DNA of 64,000 nt from Chryseobacterium sp. Lineage in GTDB: Bacteria > Bacteroidota > Bacteroidia > Flavobacteriales > Weeksellaceae. The stretch covers positions 207,479-271,478 of the forward strand of contig NZ_JAFAJM010000015.1 in the NCBI RefSeq assembly GCF_019236175.1, read 5' to 3'. Below are positions 23,049-31,604 of the stretch, piece by piece. Below the pieces are notes generated by a model. That model searched no databases. It saw only the letters and a list, made by a program, of their open reading frames with translations, and had not been told where the DNA came from. A program made the position numbers and the translations under genes. Position 1 is the first letter of the stretch. The number at the start of each line of letters is the position of its first letter.

Positions 23049-25979
23049 ATGAAAAAACAATTAACACTGATTGGAATGCTCTTAATCTCGGGTATTTCTT
23101 TCGCTCAGACAGATCGTCTTTGGTCTGAGAACTCTAAAAGAAATTCATCAGAAATCTTTGAAAACAAGATTAACATTAACAATCCTAAGGTATACAACCT
23201 GGATATCAACGGATTAAAAAGTGTTCTTGCAAGAGCTCCCAAAAGAGTCGCTGCTGGCGAAAAATCAGAACTCATCATTTCTTTTCCTAATTCTGAAGGA
23301 AAAATGGAAAATTTTAAGGTGAGAGAGAATTCCAATTTTGCTCCTGAACTGGCAGCGAAATATCCGGACATCAAGTCCTACGTCGGAGAAGGACTTGGCG
23401 ACTCCCGCTCAACAGTATATTTCAGCATTTCATCACTAGGTCTTTCCTCTATGGAGATATATGGTGACAAATCCGCCGTATTCATCGAGCCTTATTCTAA
23501 AGACCTGTCTACTTATGTTGTTTACAAAAAATCAGACAAGAAAGACAATCTCAACAAATTCGAATGTACAGTAATTGATGTTGCAAAAAAAGGAGCCACA
23601 AATGCAGGTCTTGCCGCAAGACCGAACGCTGATGACGCCAAATTAAGAACATTCAGACTGGCATTGTCCTGTACCGGAGAATATACAACGTATTTCGGAG
23701 GTACAAAAGCTCAGGCTCTGGCAGCAATGAACAACACAATGACTCGTGTAAACGGAGTTTTTGAAAAAGATTTTGCAGCAAGAATGGTACTGATTGCCAA
23801 CAATGACGCTGTAGTTTACACCAATGCCTCCACAGATCCTTACTCTCCTGCTTCAAGTATGAGCAACTGGAATTCCCAGCTTCAAAGTACTTTAACTTCC
23901 GTTATCGGAGATGCCAATTACGATATCGGCCACCTATTCGGTGCAACCGGTGGCGGTGGAAATGCCGGCTGTATTGGCTGTATCTGTACGAACGGCTCCA
24001 AAGGAAGCGGCTATACCTCTCCGGCAGATGCCATTCCTTCAGGAGATAATTTCGACATCGACTATGTAGCTCACGAAATGGGACATCAGTTTGGTGGAAA
24101 TCACACTTTCTCTATGAGTAACGAAGGAACAGGCGCAAATGTTGAACCCGGTTCAGGATCTACTATTATGGGATATGCCGGAATCACCAGTCAGGATGTT
24201 CAGCCTCATTCCGACGCATTTTTCCATGCAAAAAGCATTGAACAGATCACTAATAATATCAAAGCAAAAACCTGTTCTGTAAACACCAGCACCGGAAATT
24301 CTATTCCAACAGCTAATGCGGGATCAAATTATACCATTCCGAAAGGGACCCCGTTTGTATTGACAGGAAGCGGAACAGATGCGGATGGAGATTCTTTAAC
24401 TTATATCTGGGAACAGATGGACAATGCTTCATCTTCCCAGACAGGAGCAAGCTCTGCAGCCAGCGCGACAAAAGCTTCAGGACCTAATTTCAGATCGTGG
24501 ACTCCAACAACTTCGCCAATAAGATACTTCCCAAGAATGTCTTCTGTTTTGGCCGGATCAACAACAACAGCAGGTACAGCAATTAATGTTGAAGCTCTTT
24601 CTTCAGTAGCCAGAACATTAAACTTCAGATTCACAGTCCGCGATAACAGAGCCGGAGGATCAGGAAACAATTCCGCCGATGCTGTTATTACCGTGAACGG
24701 AACAGCAGGTCCGTTTAACGTGACTTCACAAAGTACAGCAACAACCTATAGCGGAGGAAGCGCTCAGACAATCACCTGGGACGTAGCGGGAACTACAGCC
24801 AATGGGGTAAATGCAGCCAATGTAGATATTCTCTGGTCAACAGATAGCGGAAATACCTGGACTACCCTGCTGGCAGGAACTCCAAATGACGGCTCACAGG
24901 CTGTAACAATCCCTAATACTTCTACAAGCACCGGAAGAATCATGGTAAAAGGTAGCAATCATGTTTTCTTTAATGTAAACAAAGCTAATATTACCGTAAA
25001 TGCAGGTTCAGGAACACCTGACACCACCGCTCCTACAGCTCCTACCCTTGCTGCTTCAGGCACTACTGCCACCACAACCAATCTTTCATGGTCCGGAGCT
25101 ACAGATAATGTAGGCGTTACAGGTTATGATGTATATCAGGGAACTTCATTAATTGGAAATACCGCATCTACCACTTATACCGTAACAGGATTAACACCAT
25201 CAACGAACTATACATTCTCCGTTAAAGCAAAAGATGCAGCCGGAAACGCTTCAGTGTCAAGCAATACCGTAAACGTTACAACTCTTGCAGGGAGTACTGT
25301 TACGTATTGCTCTTCATCCGCTTCTAATACTGCTGATGAAAGAATCGGAAATGTAAAATTCGGAACGATTAACAATACATCAACAGGAACCGCAGGATAT
25401 GAAGACTTCACTTCTATTTCCACCAATGTTACCAGAGGAAATGCTTACACGATTTCTATCACTCCGGTTTGGACATCCACTGTTTACAGTGAAGCATATG
25501 CTGTTTATATTGATTATAACGGAAACGGAAGCTTCGCAGACAGCGGTGAACTGGTATGGTCAAAAGCCGGATCTACAACGACTCCGGTTACAGGATCTGT
25601 TACTATTCCTGCTACCGCAACACTCGGATCAACAAGAATGAGAGTAATGATGAAATACAGTTCTATCCCTACTTCTTCTTGTGAAGCTTACACTTACGGA
25701 CAGGTTGAAGACTATACCGTGAATATCATGTCATCAGGAAAAGGAGAATTATCCAATACAAAAGAGCTGATTACGGACATCAAACTTTATCCTAACCCTG
25801 TAAAAGATATCCTATATATTTCAAATACGACATCTGAAGACTATAAAATCTTCGATATGGGTGGAAAACTCATTGACTCAGGAAAACTTCAAAGAGGCTC
25901 TGTCAATGTAAGCGGTCTTATCAAAGGCGCTTATATGCTTCAGGTTGGAGAATCAAGCAAGAGATTCATTAAAAATTAA
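23049..25979 (+). CDS. Secreted reprolysin-like zinc metallopeptidase with FN3, GEVED and T9SS domains
   Basis: 976 residues. The signal peptide ends at SGISFAQ. A propeptide-like part (to about 190) is followed by a metzincin domain with the zinc motif AHEMGHQFGGNHTF (HExxHxxGxxH) and the Met-turn STIMGYAG. Then come Ig-like and PKD-like stretches (DADGDSLTYIWEQ), an FN3 domain (APTLAASG ... YTFSVKAKDAAGNAS), a GEVED domain (AVYIDYNGNGSFADSGELVW ... QVEDYTV) and a type A sorting domain (KLYPNPVKDILYI). Likely a cell-surface or secreted protease for protein feeding. Single-gene unit with promoter and terminator. Confidence 0.95.
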   Translation: MKKQLTLIGMLLISGISFAQTDRLWSENSKRNSSEIFENKININNPKVYNLDINGLKSVLARAPKRVAAGEKSELIISFPNSEGKMENFKVRENSNFAPELAAKYPDIKSYVGEGLGDSRSTVYFSISSLGLSSMEIYGDKSAVFIEPYSKDLSTYVVYKKSDKKDNLNKFECTVIDVAKKGATNAGLAARPNADDAKLRTFRLALSCTGEYTTYFGGTKAQALAAMNNTMTRVNGVFEKDFAARMVLIANNDAVVYTNASTDPYSPASSMSNWNSQLQSTLTSVIGDANYDIGHLFGATGGGGNAGCIGCICTNGSKGSGYTSPADAIPSGDNFDIDYVAHEMGHQFGGNHTFSMSNEGTGANVEPGSGSTIMGYAGITSQDVQPHSDAFFHAKSIEQITNNIKAKTCSVNTSTGNSIPTANAGSNYTIPKGTPFVLTGSGTDADGDSLTYIWEQMDNASSSQTGASSAASATKASGPNFRSWTPTTSPIRYFPRMSSVLAGSTTTAGTAINVEALSSVARTLNFRFTVRDNRAGGSGNNSADAVITVNGTAGPFNVTSQSTATTYSGGSAQTITWDVAGTTANGVNAANVDILWSTDSGNTWTTLLAGTPNDGSQAVTIPNTSTSTGRIMVKGSNHVFFNVNKANITVNAGSGTPDTTAPTAPTLAASGTTATTTNLSWSGATDNVGVTGYDVYQGTSLIGNTASTTYTVTGLTPSTNYTFSVKAKDAAGNASVSSNTVNVTTLAGSTVTYCSSSASNTADERIGNVKFGTINNTSTGTAGYEDFTSISTNVTRGNAYTISITPVWTSTVYSEAYAVYIDYNGNGSFADSGELVWSKAGSTTTPVTGSVTIPATATLGSTRMRVMMKYSSIPTSSCEAYTYGQVEDYTVNIMSSGKGELSNTKELITDIKLYPNPVKDILYISNTTSEDYKIFDMGGKLIDSGKLQRGSVNVSGLIKGAYMLQVGESSKRFIKN

Positions 25980-26003
25980 AACCTTTTTAAATTAAACGAT
26001 GTG

Positions 26004-26034
26004 AAGGCTGCTCTTATTGAGCAGCCTTTTTTTG
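26004..26034 (+). terminator. Terminator after the reprolysin-like gene
   Basis: 9-bp stem AGGCTGCTC / GAGCAGCCT with a T7 run. Confidence 0.9.
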
Positions 26035-26397
26035 CTGCACATGTTCATTCTTCATTTCTGCAATCTTTTCCGATATAAAATAATACTGAAAAACAGATTA
26101 TTAATGTATTATTTATATTAATATTGTTTTATTTAAGAAAATAAATTCAATATTTAATTTTTTTAATTTAAATTTACCACAATACTATTATTTGTATTGT
26201 ACTGTTTACCCATTGGTATTGAAGGAGCCTGACTAATGGCACCTGTTGTTTCTTTACCGGAAGCCACTTTTACATTACAGACATCTTCTATTATTTATCT
26301 AAAATGCCCCCGCGGAAACAAAATCTTTTCAAAGAAAAACTACGGCCATTTACTCCTGATAATACTTAATAAATCCTACATAATTAAAATTTTTTAT
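26035..26397. other. Gap before the lipoprotein gene at 26398
   Basis: Very AT-rich at 26080-26180. It contains the minus-strand remnant at 26163-26294 and otherwise no gene. The open plus-strand frame from 26236 is treated as upstream noise, since it lacks a signal peptide and runs into the better start at 26398. Confidence 0.5.
26163..26294 (-). pseudogene. Possible 3' remnant of an unknown minus-strand gene
   Basis: On the minus strand an open stretch of about 43 codons without a start, ending in a stop, reads roughly ...VKVASGKETTGAISQAPSIP, then MGKQYNTNNSIVVNLN, with codon use like local genes. A stop at 26295-26297 cuts it upstream. It may be the tail of a deleted gene. Not identified; chance is possible. 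Confidence 0.25.
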
Positions 26398-27102
26398 ATG
26401 AAACATTTATTTAAGTACATCTCATTATTTGCCATTACCTTTTTTTCAATGGCATGTAGCTCAGACAGAGAATACGAAACTGAAAACCCGGTAAAAATTG
26501 TTTTCTACAAAAATGCCGACGAATTTGCGTTAACTTATGATCCCGCAGGAACTGTCAGTTCTACCATCAGAACCCAAGCCTTCGACCTCTATAAGCTGGG
26601 CAGATGGAGTGAATTGGAAGCGCTTTTTAATGCCAATAAACTCAACGGCGGATGGCCTCCTGCAAACGGTGGATATAATATCGTAGATGATGTTCCGATT
26701 CTTGCCGGACAAAAATTTGACAGATACAGCGGAGCCGTTGGAAACTACGACGGAACCGGAATTCCTACTTTAGGGGGAAATTTTACGAGCCCTATTATCA
26801 ACGGATATACGTATACCTTTACGCAGAGAGCATTAAACCAGCCTGAAAATAAATATGATTTTTATTATGAGATTGATGTCTTGAATAATTTACTATCTTT
26901 CAAATCTCAAACAGCAGACATTATTCCTTGGTTTAATCAGGCCGGTAATGGTAAACAGACCATGTGGAAAATTCCGGTTGACGTGACAACCGGGTATCCA
27001 AAAACATGGAATAAGCTCGCAGAAGAGGGATATATTAAAGTAACCATTAAAAAGAGCCCAAGCGGAAAATATAATAACTTAGTAGGTACGGTTATTCAGT
27101 AA
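26398..27102 (+). CDS. Lipoprotein of unknown function
   Basis: 234 residues from the ATG at 26398. Hydrophobic leader KHLFKYISLFAITFFSMAC with a lipobox at FSMAC; the +2 residue is Ser. The mature part is beta-rich, with no repeats or motifs I can name (VKIVFYKNADEFALTYDPAG early, a Gly/Pro-rich middle, GYIKVTIKKSPSGKYNNLVG near the end). The next gene starts 13 bases downstream, so the two probably form an operon. An outer-membrane or periplasmic anchored product is expected. Confidence 0.7.
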   Translation: MKHLFKYISLFAITFFSMACSSDREYETENPVKIVFYKNADEFALTYDPAGTVSSTIRTQAFDLYKLGRWSELEALFNANKLNGGWPPANGGYNIVDDVPILAGQKFDRYSGAVGNYDGTGIPTLGGNFTSPIINGYTYTFTQRALNQPENKYDFYYEIDVLNNLLSFKSQTADIIPWFNQAGNGKQTMWKIPVDVTTGYPKTWNKLAEEGYIKVTIKKSPSGKYNNLVGTVIQ

Positions 27103-27115
27103 TAAATAAACTCAG

Positions 27116-27535
27116 ATGTATTCAATATCAAAAAAAATAAACATTAATAAAAAAGTTCTTGTTGAAAAGAGTACTTTCATGAATGACGAAATCATTCCCT
27201 CTGCAGTCACTAAGTTCATCTGTTGCGATTGCAGCCACCAAAACACTATTGAAATAATTCCTTATCAGTCGGGATTTCCTATTCTTCAGCTCTATCAGGA
27301 TGAGCAGGTATTGTCTAAGAATGAATTATTAAAAAACGCTATGCTTACAGAAACTTCTCCCGGAATGCAACATTTGGGGGCATTAACGGTTAATCAGCTG
27401 CCAACGTTATATTTCGGAACCAGCTGTAAAACCTGCTATTCAAAATACCTTTGTATATTTGGTTATGGAGAAAAACAGCCCGGCTTAACAGTACTGAACA
27501 TTTCCGGAATATGGAAATATGAGGAATCAAAATGA
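27116..27535 (+). CDS. Small cysteine-rich protein of unknown function
   Basis: 139 residues, no signal peptide. Two cysteine clusters are seen, KFICCDCSH (about 34-42) and GTSCKTCYSKYLCIFGYG (about 101-118), arranged like a split CxxC zinc ribbon or redox pair; the middle is hydrophobic beta (PILQLYQDEQVLS). Its tail YSKYLCIFGYGEKQPG suggests a stable fold. It follows the lipoprotein gene closely. Not recognised; metal-binding is inference from cysteine spacing. Confidence 0.6.
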   Translation: MYSISKKININKKVLVEKSTFMNDEIIPSAVTKFICCDCSHQNTIEIIPYQSGFPILQLYQDEQVLSKNELLKNAMLTETSPGMQHLGALTVNQLPTLYFGTSCKTCYSKYLCIFGYGEKQPGLTVLNISGIWKYEESK

Positions 27536-27566
27536 TTTTTGAATACATAGCTGCTCAACATACTAT

Positions 27567-27599
27567 AAGATCCATAACTTTAAGGTTGTGGATCTTTTG
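27567..27599 (+). terminator. Terminator after the cysteine-rich protein gene
   Basis: Stem AAGATCCATAAC / GGTTGTGGATCTT (imperfect at the loop side) with a T run. Confidence 0.7.
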
Positions 27600-27692
27600 C
27601 TATTCTGTACAAAAAATAGTCTGGCAGCGCTCTTTTCTCCTATCTGTTGCTACATTTTACACTCTACATTCTGCATTTTGCAAATCGTTTTC

Positions 27693-27700
27693 TATCTTTG
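27693..27700 (+). promoter_or_regulatory. -7 promoter box of the MazG-like gene
   Basis: TATCTTTG, 18 bases before the ATG. Confidence 0.6.
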
Positions 27701-27718
27701 TCATAAATAAAAAATTTC

Positions 27719-28186
27719 ATGGATAAAATTGATAGTCTGAACCAAGTAGCAGAATTCCATACTACTTTCAAAGCCCCTATTTTAGATACCCCACAAATTC
27801 CTTCTCCTGAAAGATGTAATCTTAGAGTAGAACTTCTACAGGAAGAATTAAATGAACTTAAACAAGCGATTGCAGATAATAATATTATAGAAATTGCTGA
27901 TGCTCTTTGTGATCTTCAGTATGTATTAAGCGGTGCAGTGCTTGAATTCGGGCTTGGCAACAAATTTGTAGAGCTATTCAACGAAGTTCAGCGTTCTAAT
28001 ATGTCTAAAGCTTGTGACAACGAAGAACAGGCTAAAGAAACTGTTGAATTTTATAAAGAAAAGGACGTAGAATCTTTTTACGAAAAGTCCGGAGAAAAAT
28101 TCAATGTTTACAGACAGGCGGATCATAAAGTATTAAAAAACAAATACTACTCCCCTGCTGATTTAAAATCCATTATTGAGGAATAA
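27719..28186 (+). CDS. MazG-like nucleoside triphosphate pyrophosphohydrolase
   Basis: 155 residues. All-alpha NTP pyrophosphohydrolase core: RVELLQEELNELKQAI (ExxE metal motif, about 40-55) and EIADALCDLQYVL (ExxD, about 62-75), the two-part signature of MazG/HisE-like enzymes. Such proteins remove pyrophosphate from non-canonical or excess NTPs. It is not a HisE (phosphoribosyl-ATP) enzyme by context, since no his gene is near. It heads a close run with a thioredoxin-like and a DUF4230 gene (3-base gaps). Confidence 0.88.
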   Translation: MDKIDSLNQVAEFHTTFKAPILDTPQIPSPERCNLRVELLQEELNELKQAIADNNIIEIADALCDLQYVLSGAVLEFGLGNKFVELFNEVQRSNMSKACDNEEQAKETVEFYKEKDVESFYEKSGEKFNVYRQADHKVLKNKYYSPADLKSIIEE

Positions 28187-28189
28187 AAT

Positions 28190-28753
28190 ATGAAAAAATT
28201 TATTACAAATATTGTTGCCTTTTCAAGTCTTTTTTTTGCGGTTCAGCAGTTTAGTGCTCAGAAAGTAGTGGTAAACCGTGAAGTTGATACGCAAAAAGAT
28301 GGTAAAATGCTTTTAGGCCATCAGCTAAAAGAACAGTTCTTAAAAGCGCCTTATGCAGACTGGTATGTAAAAGAACATGATGAGTACGCTCTGGATCAGA
28401 AAGCAGTCAGTGAACTGAAAAAGGAAAGACTGGGTTCATACGATATTATTGTGTTTATGGGAACATGGTGCGAAGACAGCCACAGAGATTTCCCAAGACT
28501 GATGAAAATCCTGGAAGAAACAGGCTATCCGGAGTCTAAACTGACTATTATAGCAGTCAATCGTAAAAAGGAATCTCCTACCGGAGATGAAGGTCTTTAC
28601 AATATACAAAAGGTTCCTACCATTATTCTTAAGAGATACGGAAAAGAGGTGGGAAGAATTGTGGAAATGCCTACAACAGGATATATTGAAAGAGATTTAG
28701 TTGAGATTTTGAAAAAAAATGATTCTTCTGTAATAAAAGAAATTTTTAAATAG
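28190..28753 (+). CDS. Secreted thioredoxin-fold protein with a CEDS active-site motif
   Basis: 187 residues. The signal peptide ends at QQFSAQ. The thioredoxin core shows DIIVFMGTWCEDSHRDFPRLM and the cis-proline KVPTIILKRYGKEVGRI. At the usual CxxC position the sequence is Cys-Glu-Asp-Ser, so it is a monothiol (CxxS) version, which cannot perform ordinary dithiol reduction; such proteins may form mixed disulfides or isomerise. Acts in the periplasm. It starts 3 bases after the MazG-like stop, and the DUF4230 gene starts 3 bases after its own stop. Confidence 0.85.
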   Translation: MKKFITNIVAFSSLFFAVQQFSAQKVVVNREVDTQKDGKMLLGHQLKEQFLKAPYADWYVKEHDEYALDQKAVSELKKERLGSYDIIVFMGTWCEDSHRDFPRLMKILEETGYPESKLTIIAVNRKKESPTGDEGLYNIQKVPTIILKRYGKEVGRIVEMPTTGYIERDLVEILKKNDSSVIKEIFK

Positions 28754-28756
28754 ATT

Positions 28757-29362
28757 TTGAAAAATAATAGAACAATTTTATCGTTTGTAGCCGGCGCCGG
28801 TGTGATGGTGCTTTTGTTTTTCGGCGTTAAATCCTGTTTTAATCTTGGAAGTAAAACTGAAAAGACGGATTATTATATCCTGACCAATCAGATTTCTAAA
28901 ATGAATAAAATGGTCGTCATTGAGCAGAATACTTCCAGTATGCAGAAAACCAAAATGGGGTATGAAGTATTTGGGAAAGAAGTGTCTAACAACAGTATTA
29001 TCACTTATACAAAAACGAATGCCCAGGTTTCTTATGATCTGAATAAAATGAAGATTGAGGTAGATTCCATCAATAAGAAGCTGGTGATTACGGAACTTCC
29101 TGATGCGGACATAAGAATTACTCCCAGCGTTGAAATTCAGTCTCTTGACGATTCTTTTTTCAATAGAATCACAGAAAAAGACATTAAGGGTGTAACGGAA
29201 AAAGCTAAAGAAACTGCGATTAAATCTGTTGATCAGAATCAGTTGAGAACAGAAGGCCGTAAACAGCTAATGGAAAATCTTGACCATATTTTTGTTCTGG
29301 CAAAAGCTTTAAACTATACCATAGAAGATAAAACGGGAAAAATTGGTATATTAGGTCTCTAA
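28757..29362 (+). CDS. DUF4230 protein, TTG start
   Basis: 201 residues. It begins at a TTG directly after the upstream stop; no ATG would preserve the N-terminal membrane helix (LSFVAGAGVMVLLFFGVKSC). The soluble part has the DUF4230 pattern: YYILTNQISKMNKMVVIEQ, beta-rich SYDLNKMKIEVDSINKKLVI, and a helical C-terminal region (RKQLMENLDHIFVLAKAL). Function unknown. Anchored in the inner membrane with the domain outside, most likely. Third gene of the MazG-like run. Confidence 0.8.
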   Translation: MKNNRTILSFVAGAGVMVLLFFGVKSCFNLGSKTEKTDYYILTNQISKMNKMVVIEQNTSSMQKTKMGYEVFGKEVSNNSIITYTKTNAQVSYDLNKMKIEVDSINKKLVITELPDADIRITPSVEIQSLDDSFFNRITEKDIKGVTEKAKETAIKSVDQNQLRTEGRKQLMENLDHIFVLAKALNYTIEDKTGKIGILGL

Positions 29363-29379
29363 ATACTAATACCTAAACT

Positions 29380-29520
29380 ATGGACACAAAGGACAATAAG
29401 AAAACTTCCGGCGAAGAATTAAACATTCAGGATCCGGAAAATAATTCTTTACCTAAAAAGAATGATAAAGAAGATCTTCCCGGATCATCAACGAATAAAT
29501 CCGGAAAAAACGGCGGTTAG
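29380..29520 (+). CDS. Tiny hydrophilic protein (46 aa), relative of the next gene
   Basis: 46 residues, start ATG 29380, 17 bases after the DUF4230 stop. Composition is almost wholly polar (Asp/Glu/Lys/Asn/Ser), with no hydrophobic core: MDTKDNKKTSGEELNIQ at the start, NKSGKNGG at the end. Similar in style and C-terminus (NKSGK) to the 61-residue protein at 29594, so the two look like a related pair. Probably disordered; function unknown. Too short to be certain it is translated, but the matching neighbour supports it. Confidence 0.5.
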   Translation: MDTKDNKKTSGEELNIQDPENNSLPKKNDKEDLPGSSTNKSGKNGG

Positions 29521-29538
29521 CTGACTGTTTTATTTTTT

Positions 29539-29554
29539 TGGCAAAAACTTTGAA
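29539..29554 (+). promoter_or_regulatory. Sigma54-like -24/-12 promoter of the small hydrophilic protein gene
   Basis: TGGCAAAAACTTTGAA: GG at 29540-29541, ten-base spacing, G at 29552. It lies 40 bases before the ATG. Same type of element as before the beta-barrel genes. Confidence 0.6.
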
Positions 29555-29593
29555 TACTATCTCAATATTCTTGACATTAAAAAATTTAAAGTT

Positions 29594-29779
29594 ATGGATT
29601 CAGAAAAAAACAGCAAGAAAAAGGAATCTGCCAATGCTGCAGAAACCAAAAAACAGAACGAGGATTTTCAGAATATCCCCGCTTCATCAGGAAAAACCAA
29701 CCCGCCTGATATAGATAAGGAAGACATTCAGCGTGCCTCTAAGAACAAATCTGGAAAAACAGATAATACAAAAAAGTAA
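29594..29779 (+). CDS. Small hydrophilic, probably disordered protein (61 aa)
   Basis: 61 residues, nearly free of hydrophobic residues and with no signal peptide; Lys/Glu/Asn/Ser/Thr-rich with the piece NKSGKTDN near its end, matching the style of the 46-residue protein 74 bases upstream. Expressed from its own sigma54-like promoter and ended by a strong terminator, so it is likely an abundant regulated product. Resembles small stress-associated hydrophilic proteins in composition only; no named family. Confidence 0.6.
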   Translation: MDSEKNSKKKESANAAETKKQNEDFQNIPASSGKTNPPDIDKEDIQRASKNKSGKTDNTKK

Positions 29780-29806
29780 AATTAGCCCATAAGGCATAAA
29801 AAATTG

Positions 29807-29840
29807 AAAAGTTCTGTCTCATATGAGGCAGAACTTTTCT
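29807..29840. terminator. Bidirectional terminator between the small protein gene and leuB
   Basis: 14-bp stem AAAAGTTCTGTCTC / GAGGCAGAACTTTT (one G-T pair) with T/A runs on both sides, serving the plus-strand gene and the leu operon. Confidence 0.85.
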
Positions 29841-29874
29841 TCTAACTATCTATTTAAGTGGACGATTAAATATT

Positions 29875-30999
29875 CTAAACAATGGTTGATTTACCGATTT
29901 TCACATTTTCAAAATTGTAATAAGACTTTTCGGAATACCTGATATGATCTGCAATAAAACTTCCTACTTCACCCGTAGAATAATATTGCTCGGTATTAAG
30001 ATCAATAGTAACATATTTATTTTCAATAGCATGCTCCACAGATTGTCTCAGCTTTTCCGCTGCAGGCTTCAGATTAAGATGATCAAGCATCATCGCGACA
30101 CTAAGAATAGACGCAATAGGATTGGCTATCCCCTTTCCTTTTGCCTGTGGATAAGAACCATGAATTGGCTCAAACAATGCATTTTTTTCTCCTATAGAAG
30201 CAGACGGCAGCAGTCCGATTGACCCTCCGATTACACTGGCTTCATCAGAAATAATATCTCCGAACATATTTTCAGTGACAATAACATCAAACTGTTTCGG
30301 ATTAAGAATCAACTGCATAGCGGCATTATCTACAAACATGAAATCAAGCTGTACATCAGGATATTCAGAAGTGATTTCCTGGCATATTTTTCTCCATAGT
30401 CTTGACGTATCCAATACGTTGGCTTTATCAATAAGAGTCAGTTTCTTACTTCTTTTCTGAGCTTCCTGAAATGCCATATGGGCAATCGGAAGAATATCTT
30501 CTCTGCTGTATTTGCATATATCATATGCATATTCGCCATCAGGATCCGTAAATTTCTCACCGAAATAAATTCCGCTTACCAGTTCTCTGAAGATCTGAAT
30601 ATCCGCTCCTTCTATAATTTCCCTTTTAAGCGGGCTCTTCTCAATTAAAGAAGAATATGTTTTCAAAGGTCTGATATTGGCAAACAGCCCCAATTCTTTA
30701 CGAAGCTTTAGAAGTCCCTGTTCAGGTCTTACTTTGGCTTCGGGATTATTATCAAATGCAGGATCTCCGATAGCTCCAAAAAGAACGGCATCAGAGTTTT
30801 TACAGATTTTCAAAGTCTCTTCAGGTAATGGTTCTCCGGTTTTAAAGATGGCTTCTGCACCTATCAGTCCATATTCGAATTGAAACTGATACTGAAAGGC
30901 TTCAGCAATAACATCCAGTATTTTAATACTCTCACTGATGATCTCTGGTCCGATTCCGTCTCCCGGAAGGACTGCAATTTTAAAATAATTGTCGCTCAT
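29875..30999 (-). CDS. leuB: 3-isopropylmalate dehydrogenase
   Basis: 374 residues. Third step of leucine synthesis: oxidative decarboxylation of 3-isopropylmalate with NAD. Motifs: [11 protein letters not shown] at the start, the substrate arginines in [21 protein letters not shown], the metal site [10 protein letters not shown] and [11 protein letters not shown], and [18 protein letters not shown]. Last gene of leuA-leuC-leuD-leuB on the minus strand; its start overlaps leuD by 20 bases, so translation is coupled. Confidence 0.96.
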   Translation of the reverse strand: MSDNYFKIAVLPGDGIGPEIISESIKILDVIAEAFQYQFQFEYGLIGAEAIFKTGEPLPEETLKICKNSDAVLFGAIGDPAFDNNPEAKVRPEQGLLKLRKELGLFANIRPLKTYSSLIEKSPLKREIIEGADIQIFRELVSGIYFGEKFTDPDGEYAYDICKYSREDILPIAHMAFQEAQKRSKKLTLIDKANVLDTSRLWRKICQEITSEYPDVQLDFMFVDNAAMQLILNPKQFDVIVTENMFGDIISDEASVIGGSIGLLPSASIGEKNALFEPIHGSYPQAKGKGIANPIASILSVAMMLDHLNLKPAAEKLRQSVEHAIENKYVTIDLNTEQYYSTGEVGSFIADHIRYSEKSYYNFENVKIGKSTIV

Positions 31000-31588
31000 T
31001 TGTTTTTTGTGTTTTTAATTCAAACTCTTGAATCGCCTGCTTTTTACTGATTAAAAAATCAATATCGTCATAGCCGTTCAAAAGGCATATTTTTTTATAA
31101 GAATCAAGCTCAAAAGTTTCAGTGGTATCTTTAAAACTAATGGATTGTAATTCTACATCAATAGCAATTTCATTATTGGGGTTTTCGTGGATTCCTTCTA
31201 AAATTTCCTGTAAGAATTCTTCTGAAACCTTAACAGGCAGAAGACCGTTATTTAAGGCGTTTCCTTTAAAAATATCAGCGAAATAACTGGAAATGATGAC
31301 TTTAAAACCGTAATCTGTCAACGCCCATGCTGCATGTTCACGGCTGCTTCCACAACCGAAATTGTTTCCTGCTACTAAAATTTCTCCTTCGAATCTCGGA
31401 TTATTCAGTACAAAACCGGAGTTAGGCTCTCCTGAGTGGATATTATACCGCCAGTCTCTGAACAAGTTTTCACCAAAACCATTGCGGTCTATACTTTTAA
31501 GAAATCTGGCCGGAATAATCTGATCGGTATCTATATTTTCTGCCGGCAAGGGTATTGCACGGGATTTAATAATAACTAATTTTTGCAT
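30980..31588 (-). CDS. leuD: 3-isopropylmalate dehydratase small subunit
   Basis: 202 residues, normal length. Swivelling domain that with LeuC isomerises 2- to 3-isopropylmalate. Typical blocks: [39 protein letters not shown] and [22 protein letters not shown]. It lies between leuC (16-base gap) and leuB (20-base overlap). Confidence 0.96.
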   Translation of the reverse strand: MQKLVIIKSRAIPLPAENIDTDQIIPARFLKSIDRNGFGENLFRDWRYNIHSGEPNSGFVLNNPRFEGEILVAGNNFGCGSSREHAAWALTDYGFKVIISSYFADIFKGNALNNGLLPVKVSEEFLQEILEGIHENPNNEIAIDVELQSISFKDTTETFELDSYKKICLLNGYDDIDFLISKKQAIQEFELKTQKTNERQLF

Positions 31589-31604
31589 GTCCTTTTAAAT
31601 CTGT

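Noticed and set aside
24401..25426. Several open frames on the minus strand inside the reprolysin-like gene
   Set aside because: They mirror the codon structure of the real gene and have no start signals or protein patterns.
26236..26397. 54-codon N-terminal extension of the lipoprotein at 26398
   Set aside because: It would bury the lipobox; the later ATG gives a normal leader.
27532..27726. 64-codon open frame on the plus strand
   Set aside because: It spans a terminator and the promoter of the MazG-like gene, and has no protein-like pattern.
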